A stretch of 5,166 bases of DNA from positions 6,971 through 12,136 of the forward strand of contig DCMX01000010.1 in the NCBI GenBank assembly GCA_002321855.1. Reading direction: 5' to 3'. Below the pieces are notes generated by a model. That model saw only the letters and a program-made list of their open reading frames with translations, was not told the origin of the DNA and searched no databases. Origin of the DNA: Fidelibacterota bacterium UBA1611. GTDB lineage: Bacteria; Fidelibacterota; Marinisomatia; Marinisomatales; UBA1611. A program made the translations under genes and the position numbers. Shown one piece after another: positions 1 through 5,166 of the stretch. Numbering within the stretch: the first letter of the stretch is position 1; every line of letters starts with the position of its first letter.

Positions 1-779
1 TTGATTTTGGTAAGTTGAGTGGTTATCCTGAACTGTTGTTCAGGTCAGAAACAAGATTGGATTTTCGAGGTCGAGTCAGCAGCACAGATGTGATTTTGAA
101 CCCTTCCTTGAATGACTCATCAATTGTGGGTTCCCAATGGAGCACTAGAGCAGAACTTGACTGGAAAAGCCAAAATGTATTTCAACATATCCGTTCATGG
201 TCCCAATATTCAAGGGATCTACAAGGTCTTGACCCACGCGGGAATGACCTTAGCAAGAAATTCGAGACTGGATTCGAATTCACAGGTAATCGCTATGGAA
301 TAATGCAACTAAGATCTAATAGTTTGTATCGCACATACAAAACTAGGTCAATGTTCTCAAATATGAGAAACCGAAATATTAACGGTTCATGGAACGAGTT
401 ACATCTTATTATAAAGTCCAAGAATAATATTGACCTTAACGCTGGTGCCAAATATGGACATGATATAGGCAAATATCAGGAGAAGTCCTTTGATGCTACC
501 AATTATGGTATAGAGTTTATTGGTCAAGTATATATTGGGGGTTCAGGAAGATTGCAATTACAAATGGAATGGAATTCTGTGAATGAGAATCATGGATTGA
601 ATATTCTACCACCAGAAGCTCTCAACGGGTTACCCGTTGGAAAGGACAAAAGATTCCAAACAAGGTTCCAATATTTATTTAATCGAAATATTTCTCTCGT
701 ATTATCCTTGAATACGATTCATAATCAGAGATATGAGAACTTGTTCAATATTTTAGGGGAATTCCGTGCATTATTTTAG
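1..779 (+). CDS. C-terminal part of a probable large outer-membrane beta-barrel protein (5' truncated)
   Basis: The reading frame is open from the left edge (codons from position 3, reading DFGKLSGYPEL), so the gene starts upstream; the TTG at 15 is only an internal Leu codon. About 258 residues are visible, ending at TAG 777-779. They show many short stretches of alternating polar and hydrophobic/aromatic residues, for example IMQLRSNSLYRTY, RLQLQMEWNSV, FQTRFQYLF and ISLVLSLNTI, separated by polar, Asn/Gly-rich turns. This is the pattern of amphipathic barrel strands. The chain ends EFRALF with a terminal Phe, matching the C-terminal signal of barrels recognised by BamA. From memory, large uncharacterised FCB-group surface proteins end in a similar way (EVRAFF-like), but I cannot name a family. 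No catalytic motif is visible. The stop lies 14 bp inside the next gene, an Omp85 protein, which suggests co-expression. The outer-membrane barrel call is an inference; specific function is unknown. Confidence 0.6.
   Translation, partial: DFGKLSGYPELLFRSETRLDFRGRVSSTDVILNPSLNDSSIVGSQWSTRAELDWKSQNVFQHIRSWSQYSRDLQGLDPRGNDLSKKFETGFEFTGNRYGIMQLRSNSLYRTYKTRSMFSNMRNRNINGSWNELHLIIKSKNNIDLNAGAKYGHDIGKYQEKSFDATNYGIEFIGQVYIGGSGRLQLQMEWNSVNENHGLNILPPEALNGLPVGKDKRFQTRFQYLFNRNISLVLSLNTIHNQRYENLFNILGEFRALF
623..639. repeat. 17-bp near-perfect inverted repeat inside the first gene
   Basis: CAACGGGT, one T, then ACCCGTTG: 8-bp arms with a single-base centre. It is G+C-richer than its surroundings and lies within codons for LNGLPVG. 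The shape resembles an operator half-site pair more than an RNA hairpin, because a one-base loop cannot form. It is coding sequence, so chance is likely. Confidence 0.3.
755..760 (+). promoter_or_regulatory. Shine-Dalgarno sequence for the Omp85-like gene
   Basis: AGGGGA ends 5 bases before the GTG at 766, within the last codons of the upstream gene. It is the clearest ribosome-binding site in the window. It supports the GTG start, which keeps a signal peptide, over the in-frame ATG at 844, which would remove it. Confidence 0.6.
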
Positions 780-2103
780 GGGATTCATAATAATTTTCAA
801 CTGTGTGTTTTTTATAGAAGGCCAACAGGTTATAAAATTGAATATGTCTGACAGTACAAAGATAAAAGCGGAACTTGATTCTCTCATCAGACATTCACCA
901 GACCTAACTACTGAATACAGATTGCTCTCTTATCAACTGAACCGCAAAAGTGCAACTTATGTGCGGCATTCAGAATACAAACAACTAGATACGATTTTTG
1001 TAGTTTCTGATGAGCCCATAAAGAATAGAACATTGATTCAGATCATCTCTCCATTGAGATCAGCTGATATTGGAAACGATATTGACCCCTTACTCGATCA
1101 GATAAGGAATCGTTATTATTTTCTAACGAATAGGCCTGAATATCAGTTTGGTCTTCACAAAAGAGATAGGTTGGGATTAATTTTAAATATCAGACCAGAA
1201 TTCAATAGTCATTTCTCTGGGCTTTTCGGTTTACACCAAACTGTAGATAGATCTTGGAGCATAGTGGGGGAAATGGATCTTCATTTTGAAAATATCTGGG
1301 AAACAGCAGGTGAGAGTAATGTATACTGGCAAAGGATAGATTCTACATCACAAAAATTTAAAATCCATATGTATGAACCGCACCCCTTTGGATGGGTGAT
1401 AGGAACTGACCTAACATATTCCCAAGAGATCTTCAAAGGACTATTTACCGATAGTCAAACCAATGTTGCTGGGCAAATTCCAGGATTTTCTCTTGTTTCA
1501 ATTTATTTGGGCTATGTATCTGGAGAAATCACTCCTACGGATAAAGGCTTATCGATTGGGTATTTACAGTCGCGATTTCAGGCATTATCAATAGCATTTA
1601 AACATGACAGCCATAATCGTAGAATTTTACCAAACCAAGGTTCAAAGCTCAATCTGTGTGCTGATATAGGTGTTCAGGATGATGATGTATACATCCAAGC
1701 TGAGTTTGAAGGAGATCATTATTTTTCAATATCTAAGAAATGGAATATTTTTACAGGACTATGGGGGAAAATTATTCGTTTGAATAGTGGTAACATACCT
1801 AATAGCAGGCGAGTGAGATTTGGAGGTATCAATGGATTAAGAGGATATGGTGATAAGGAGTTCAGTGCTGATGCAGTATCAATACAGACACTTGAACTTC
1901 ACTATGTACCGACAATGTATTGGCGTACGGAAATATTTTTAGATATGGCATTGATAAAAGCGTTGGAACATATACCTCTTGGATTAGGATTTGGTTTTTC
2001 TCAGGTCAATGATAGTGCGGTCATCAAAGTACAATACGCGGTTCCGAAAGATAATGGTATTTTGGAAGGTAAACTTCATTTATCCTGGGTCTCTCGTTTA
2101 TAG
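766..2103 (+). CDS. Omp85/BamA-superfamily outer-membrane protein with a short POTRA region
   Basis: 445 aa from a GTG start. Residues 1-19 form a signal peptide (hydrophobic IIIFNCVFF core, cleavage probably near G19). Residues 20-70 are polar and probably partly helical. Residues 75-150 resemble a single POTRA-type domain leading into the barrel: a TIFVVSDEPIKNRTL strand/helix start, a segment ending EYQFGL, then LGLILNIRPEFNSHFSGLFG. The rest looks like a barrel. Residues 281-293 (DSHNRRILPNQG) match the family's 'D.R....P..G' strand. GGINGLRGY at 353-361 is the conserved (V/L)RG(F/Y) motif of barrel loop 6, with R359 the key arginine. The final strand is EGKLHLSWVSRL, so the chain ends in Leu rather than the usual Phe. 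Family members insert or export other proteins at the outer membrane. With only one apparent POTRA and 445 aa, this is much shorter than BamA and is unlikely to be the housekeeping BamA. A dedicated role with the overlapping upstream barrel gene is possible but is inference. Patatin or other fused domains are absent. Confidence 0.8.
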   Translation: MHYFRGFIIIFNCVFFIEGQQVIKLNMSDSTKIKAELDSLIRHSPDLTTEYRLLSYQLNRKSATYVRHSEYKQLDTIFVVSDEPIKNRTLIQIISPLRSADIGNDIDPLLDQIRNRYYFLTNRPEYQFGLHKRDRLGLILNIRPEFNSHFSGLFGLHQTVDRSWSIVGEMDLHFENIWETAGESNVYWQRIDSTSQKFKIHMYEPHPFGWVIGTDLTYSQEIFKGLFTDSQTNVAGQIPGFSLVSIYLGYVSGEITPTDKGLSIGYLQSRFQALSIAFKHDSHNRRILPNQGSKLNLCADIGVQDDDVYIQAEFEGDHYFSISKKWNIFTGLWGKIIRLNSGNIPNSRRVRFGGINGLRGYGDKEFSADAVSIQTLELHYVPTMYWRTEIFLDMALIKALEHIPLGLGFGFSQVNDSAVIKVQYAVPKDNGILEGKLHLSWVSRL

Positions 2104-2134
2104 ATATCATGGTTAGACTAATGTAATTTTTACG

Positions 2135-3151
2135 ATGGGGTATGCTACTATATGGCAGTTCTATATTTTATGTTTCATAAGTATTACCATCACAAATTGT
2201 GATATAAAGAAAGAAGCCTTAGGGGCTGATAATGAGATTAGAGTCATATGTTCTAGGTATGATGAAGATGCTATTAGGGACTTCTTAACATCAATATTTT
2301 CAGACACTATATATACACCAGAGCCAGAGCCTTTAAATAAACTGAGATTTTATAGACCTGAATCATATAATGATCTTAGAAGACAGGCTTATCTTGTAGT
2401 AGCTGCGATAGGTCAAGACGTAACCAATCCCGGTGTTCGTTTAATGAAAAAACTATTATCCGAACATGATTTTCAATCTACGCAATCAAATGACCCGGTT
2501 CTACTATCTAAGGATCTTTATGCAAAGAATCAACTATTTTTGGTCATTAATGCTCGAGATCAATCTCAGTTATCAGCAACCGTAGAATCAAAGAAAGAAT
2601 TGATACGTGATCAGTATGAAGAACAATTCATTAATCGGCAAAGTAAATATTTGTTTGACAGTCACCGTCGTGAAGATGTTGAGGAACAATTTACTAACCA
2701 ATATGGTTGGACAATAAAGGTCCCCTGGGGTTGGGAAGTGATCCGTAATTCACCAGATTCAAATTTTGTTTGGCTTGGACGTGAGCTTCCATTCCAGTGG
2801 ATCTCAATTCATTGGCAGATAGGAAATATCATTACCGATGAATTAACTATTGGGGACTATGTATGGAATTTCCCAAAGACCTATTATGGTAATATTCGGT
2901 TCCATGATCACAAATTTTCTATGGAAAAAATGTATTTTAACAGCTACAGGGCTTGGATGTGCGAGGGTATTTGGGAATTTTCTGATGATAATACTGCCCA
3001 GGGTGGCCCATTCCGTTATTATCTATTTTATGATACCAATACGAATAGAACATTTCAAATCAACACTATCTTGTATCATCCTGGGAAGGATAAATCGATT
3101 GTATTACGACAAATGGACCTAATTGCCAGGTCTTTCAGAATTTCATCATGA
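2135..3151 (+). CDS. DUF4837-like outer-membrane or periplasmic lipoprotein
   Basis: 338 aa from ATG, 31 bp after the Omp85 gene; no good Shine-Dalgarno is visible. Residues 1-21 are a lipoprotein signal with a lipobox I-T-N-C, so Cys22 should be lipidated and become the mature N-terminus; Asp23 follows it. The mature start ALGADNEIRVICS (about 28-40) and the TPEPEP stretch (61-66) match what I remember of DUF4837, a FCB-group lipoprotein family of unknown function; its length is also typical. Two halves are visible. Residues 30-145 form an alpha/beta region ending QLFLVINARD. Residues 146-185 are a charged helix rich in Glu, Lys, Arg and Gln. Residues 187-336 form a second domain starting YGWTIKVPWGWEVI, rich in Trp and Tyr, with strands such as FQWISIHWQI and ending LIARSFRIS. 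No enzyme motif was recognised. The position next to an Omp85 gene suggests an envelope role (inference). Family assignment is from pattern memory, not a search. Confidence 0.7.
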   Translation: MGYATIWQFYILCFISITITNCDIKKEALGADNEIRVICSRYDEDAIRDFLTSIFSDTIYTPEPEPLNKLRFYRPESYNDLRRQAYLVVAAIGQDVTNPGVRLMKKLLSEHDFQSTQSNDPVLLSKDLYAKNQLFLVINARDQSQLSATVESKKELIRDQYEEQFINRQSKYLFDSHRREDVEEQFTNQYGWTIKVPWGWEVIRNSPDSNFVWLGRELPFQWISIHWQIGNIITDELTIGDYVWNFPKTYYGNIRFHDHKFSMEKMYFNSYRAWMCEGIWEFSDDNTAQGGPFRYYLFYDTNTNRTFQINTILYHPGKDKSIVLRQMDLIARSFRISS

Positions 3152-3157
3152 TCATGA
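3146..3157. repeat. 12-bp perfect palindrome over the DUF4837 stop codon
   Basis: TCATGATCATGA is its own reverse complement and contains the TGA stop at 3149-3151. It has no loop and no following T-run, so it is not a convincing terminator. It could be a protein-binding site or, more likely, a chance result of overlapping ATG/TGA signals. Confidence 0.3.
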
Positions 3158-3168
3158 GTATTTTGTGA
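3148..3168 (+). other. Six-codon mini-ORF bridging the DUF4837 stop and the RmlD start
   Basis: The frame ATG ATC ATG AGT ATT TTG TGA encodes MIMSIL. Its ATG overlaps the upstream TGA (ATGA at 3148-3151) and its TGA overlaps the downstream GTG start (GTGA at 3165-3168). Ribosomes could therefore be passed across the 13-bp gap by termination and reinitiation. The geometry is seen directly; function is inferred, and chance is a real alternative for so short an ORF. Confidence 0.25.
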
Positions 3169-4034
3169 AAGAAATAATGATAACAGGTGCCTTTGGACAG
3201 GTTGGAAAAGCTCTCTCAAGATTGCTTTCATTTAAATTTAATATAACTAAGACCGATTTAATTATTCCGAAAGCTGAATCGGGTCTCATATTGGATGTAA
3301 CTAATTTAATGTTATGCAGGGAGGTGATAGATATAGTGAAACCAGACGTGATAGTGAACTTGGCAAGTAAAACGGATGTGGATGCTTGTGAGGCAAACAC
3401 TGAATTGGCGTTTTCTATCAATGTTGGTGGTGTAAAGAATCTAATGTCCATATTTTCAGGGCCTATCATTCATCTTTCTACTGATTATGTGTTTAACGGA
3501 GATAATGGACCATATAGTGAAGATGACGCCACAGATCCCATTAACGTATACGGATTCTCAAAGTTAGCCAGTGAGAAAACTGTATTGAATGGACATAATA
3601 ATAATCTTGTAATCCGTACAAATGTAGTTTACGATTACTGTGTTGGTACGCAAGCAAGCTTTTTAAATTGGGTTGTGAATTCATTAAGGGAAGGGAAAGA
3701 GATCAGTGTTGTTAAGGACCAATGGAATAATCCTACCTGGACGGATTCATTGGCAGTGGTTGTCAAAAGAGCAATTGATAGTGGATTAACTGGCATTGCG
3801 CATTGGGGTGATGGAGATTGGATCAGTCGATTTGATTTCGCATTGAAAATTGCCAATATTTTTGAACTAGATAAAAAATTAATTAAACCGATCAATACTG
3901 ATGAATTGAGGCAAGTAGCTCCAAGACCGTTAAAAGGAGGTTTGAAAACAGATTATGTTCAAAAAGCACTTAACCTGGAACCACCAACGCTTGAAGAGAG
4001 TTTGAAGTCTATTAAAGCTCGTTTAGAATCATGA
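3165..4034 (+). CDS. rfbD: RmlD-type dTDP-4-dehydrorhamnose reductase / extended SDR oxidoreductase
   Basis: 289 aa from GTG 3165. I chose this start because it gives MKEIMITGAFGQVG, the usual spacing for the family. An upstream TTG at 3123 would add 14 residues inside the preceding gene, and ATG 3177 would trim the first strand. G8-x-x-G11-x-x-G14 is the Rossmann NAD(P)-binding motif. NLASKTDVDACE (65-76) matches the RmlD 'N.AA.T.VD.cE' segment. HLSTDYVFNG (103-112) carries the catalytic Ser/Thr (T106), and Y129-GFS-K133 is the YxxxK catalytic pair. GPY.E.D...P near 115-125 is also typical. The C-terminal APRPLKGGLKTD (252-263) aligns with the family's 'RP..S.L' substrate region. RmlD makes dTDP-L-rhamnose, the final step of that pathway. 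No rmlA, rmlB or rmlC lies in the window, so another deoxysugar reductase is possible. The two following glycosyltransferases, one rhamnosyltransferase-like, support a sugar-precursor role in the cytoplasm. The Shine-Dalgarno is weak (GAG at 3156-3158). Confidence 0.75.
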   Translation: MKEIMITGAFGQVGKALSRLLSFKFNITKTDLIIPKAESGLILDVTNLMLCREVIDIVKPDVIVNLASKTDVDACEANTELAFSINVGGVKNLMSIFSGPIIHLSTDYVFNGDNGPYSEDDATDPINVYGFSKLASEKTVLNGHNNNLVIRTNVVYDYCVGTQASFLNWVVNSLREGKEISVVKDQWNNPTWTDSLAVVVKRAIDSGLTGIAHWGDGDWISRFDFALKIANIFELDKKLIKPINTDELRQVAPRPLKGGLKTDYVQKALNLEPPTLEESLKSIKARLES

Positions 4035-4744
4035 CGACCATTGTCATATCGCCAACTTATAATGAATGCAAGAACGTTCAGTCTCTGATAGAACTTATTT
4101 TAGGAAAACACCCAGAATTTCATTTGCTTATTGTGGATGATAGTTCACCTGATGGTACTGCAAATAAGGTCAAAGAACTCCAAGCAGATTATCCTAATCT
4201 TCATTTAGAAGAAAGGCCGACTAAGGACGGTTTGGGTACAGCCTATATTTATGGTTTTAAATGGGCAATAGAACGTGAATATGACCGAATCGTTCAAATG
4301 GATGCTGATCTTTCACATGACCCTAATGATGTACCGCGTTTGGTTAATTTATTGGATGAGCATGACCTAATAGTCGGCAGCCGATATGTTGAGGGTGTGA
4401 GTGTGGTCAACTGGCCTATTAGACGATTAATGTTGAGTTATGGTGCTAATTTATATTCACGAGTCATAACCGGTATGCCGATCAAGGATAGCACAGGTGG
4501 TTTTAAGGCCTGGCGTCGGGAAGTTTTAGAAGAGTTGGATTTGAACGCAGTACGGTCACAAGGGTATTCATTTCAGATCGAGATGAATTTTCGAACTTGG
4601 TGTAAAGGATTTAGGATTAAAGAAGTACCAATAATATTCGTTGATCGTACCATTGGTGAATCAAAAATGTCGAAAAATATTGTTTATGAGGCCATTTTTA
4701 TGGTGTGGCGCCTGAGGATCTGGAAATATTTCAATAGGCTCTAA
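4031..4744 (+). CDS. Polyprenyl-phosphate mannosyltransferase-like family 2 glycosyltransferase (Dpm1-like)
   Basis: 237 aa; its ATG overlaps the TGA of the reductase gene (ATGA), showing translational coupling. The GT-A fold motifs occur in order: VISPTYNECKNV (5-16), LIVDDSSPDGT (33-43) with the nucleotide-binding D36-D37, DGLGTAYIYGF (66-76), the metal-binding D91-A-D93 in QMDADLSHDP (89-98), VGSRYVEG (115-122), and DSTGGFKAWRR (153-163). The C-terminal EVPIIFVDRTIGESKMS (198-214) is the hallmark of the dolichyl-/polyprenyl-phosphate mannose synthase branch. The enzyme should move a sugar from a nucleotide donor (GDP-mannose in characterised relatives) to polyprenyl phosphate at the cytoplasmic face of the inner membrane. 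The lipid-linked sugar is then used by membrane glycosyltransferases. Length matches single-domain Dpm1 proteins. There is no C-terminal membrane segment or GtrA-type domain, so it probably associates peripherally with the membrane. Sugar specificity cannot be read from the sequence. Confidence 0.85.
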   Translation: MTTIVISPTYNECKNVQSLIELILGKHPEFHLLIVDDSSPDGTANKVKELQADYPNLHLEERPTKDGLGTAYIYGFKWAIEREYDRIVQMDADLSHDPNDVPRLVNLLDEHDLIVGSRYVEGVSVVNWPIRRLMLSYGANLYSRVITGMPIKDSTGGFKAWRREVLEELDLNAVRSQGYSFQIEMNFRTWCKGFRIKEVPIIFVDRTIGESKMSKNIVYEAIFMVWRLRIWKYFNRL

Positions 4745-4782
4745 ACAAAATCCCCATCTATCCTTATAGGCTTTGATCATAT

Positions 4783-5166
4783 ATGAAGGTATCCTTCTGT
4801 ACAGTAAATTTCAATTCATATAGTAATTTATGTAATTGTCTTAAAGTATTACCTGATTCAACGGGAGACATTCCGAGCGAAACTATAATAGTGGATAATG
4901 GTTCAAAAGATAGAACCATTTTAATGTTAAAAGATTCTTATCCAGATATTCAAGTAATAGAGAACTTTCGGAACGTCGGTTATACAAAGGCTATAAATAT
5001 GGCTATGAAAGCATCTAATGGTGATATGGTCATCCTACTTAATCCGGATACGATACCACAGATTGGATCTATAAATAAGATGATCAGATACATGCTATCG
5101 AATTCTAAGGCAGGTATATGTGGGCCAAAAGTCCTTAATGTGGATGGTTCATTTCAAAAGTCATGC
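4783..5166 (+). CDS. N-terminal part of a rhamnosyltransferase-like family 2 glycosyltransferase (3' truncated)
   Basis: The frame from ATG 4783 stays open to the right edge, giving 128 complete codons. It starts MKVSFCTVNFNSYSNL, the standard first strand of GT2 enzymes ('vs.vivnyN....L'). VDNGS at 37-41 is the nucleotide-binding segment. NFRNVGYTKAINMAM (61-75) matches the 'N.N.GF..a.N.g' motif, and LNPDT at 86-90 is the DXD-equivalent typical of the WbbL/rhamnosyltransferase branch. GPKVLNVDGSFQKSC (114-128) matches the 'GP.l...dG..q.s' segment that follows in that branch. The enzyme probably transfers a sugar, perhaps rhamnose, to a growing polysaccharide or glycolipid in the cytoplasm. 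The upstream RmlD-like gene would fit that donor. The 38-bp gap after the preceding gene has no strong Shine-Dalgarno; an AGG at 4768-4770 is rather far. The C-terminal half is missing, so acceptor specificity and membrane association cannot be judged. Confidence 0.8.
   Translation, partial: MKVSFCTVNFNSYSNLCNCLKVLPDSTGDIPSETIIVDNGSKDRTILMLKDSYPDIQVIENFRNVGYTKAINMAMKASNGDMVILLNPDTIPQIGSINKMIRYMLSNSKAGICGPKVLNVDGSFQKSC

Noticed and set aside
15..17. TTG as the true start of the first gene
   Set aside because: The frame stays open to the window edge, there is no signal peptide after this codon, and no Shine-Dalgarno could be seen; the gene is best read as truncated on the left.
112..303. 63-codon open frame on the plus strand
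   Set aside because: It is an out-of-frame shadow inside the first gene, whose own frame shows barrel-like strand patterns throughout.
2104..2134. Possible promoter ahead of the DUF4837-like gene
   Set aside because: The 31-bp gap is A+T-rich like the rest of the window, and no clear -10/-35 pair or Bacteroidota-type -7/-33 motif could be identified.
2850..3122. 90-codon open frame on the plus strand
   Set aside because: It overlaps the DUF4837-like gene in another frame; the domain pattern belongs to the longer frame.
3152..3469. 105-codon open frame on the minus strand
   Set aside because: It lies wholly opposite the well-supported RmlD-like gene, has no recognisable domain, and its composition looks like an antisense shadow.
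3635..3895. 86-codon open frame on the minus strand
   Set aside because: It is antisense to the middle of the RmlD-like gene with no motif, no neighbour on that strand and no ribosome-binding site.
4745..4782. Possible terminator between the two glycosyltransferase genes
   Set aside because: The only hairpin is CTAT-CCTT-ATAG, a 4-bp A+T-rich stem without a following T-run, too weak for intrinsic termination.

Overview
The window is an A+T-rich stretch from a Gram-negative, didermic bacterium. All six genes lie on the + strand and are tightly packed. The evidence for an outer membrane is direct: a protein ending like a beta-barrel, an Omp85-type barrel protein, and a lipoprotein with a clear lipobox. 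The lipoprotein resembles DUF4837, a family I associate with Bacteroidota and relatives. Together with the mostly weak Shine-Dalgarno sequences, this points to the FCB group (Bacteroidota, Ignavibacteria or Neomarinimicrobiota-like). That placement is inference; there is no rRNA or other marker gene in the window.

Layout. Positions 1-779 hold the C-terminal end of a probable large outer-membrane protein, cut by the left edge. Positions 766-2103 hold a compact Omp85/BamA-superfamily barrel protein that overlaps the previous gene by 14 bp. Positions 2135-3151 hold a DUF4837-like lipoprotein of unknown function. The content then changes to surface-polysaccharide or glycolipid synthesis. Positions 3165-4034 encode an RmlD-type NAD(P)-dependent sugar reductase. 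Positions 4031-4744 encode a Dpm1-like polyprenyl-phosphate glycosyltransferase (4-bp ATGA overlap). Positions 4783 to the right edge hold the start of a second family-2 glycosyltransferase of the rhamnosyltransferase (WbbL-like) type. No untranslated gap exceeds about 40 bp, and I see no convincing promoter or terminator inside the window, so one long transcript is plausible.

How the genes fit together. The first three products should all act at the outer membrane: two barrels and one lipoprotein. The last three should act in the cytoplasm, or at the cytoplasmic face of the inner membrane, on nucleotide sugars and polyprenyl-phosphate acceptors. The two halves may be a cell-envelope operon or simply adjacent genes. 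No RNA gene, mobile element, CRISPR array or defence gene was seen. I found no strong evidence for a wholly new system. The best candidates for follow-up are the barrel/Omp85/DUF4837 trio and an unusual six-codon mini-ORF that bridges the DUF4837 stop and the RmlD start.
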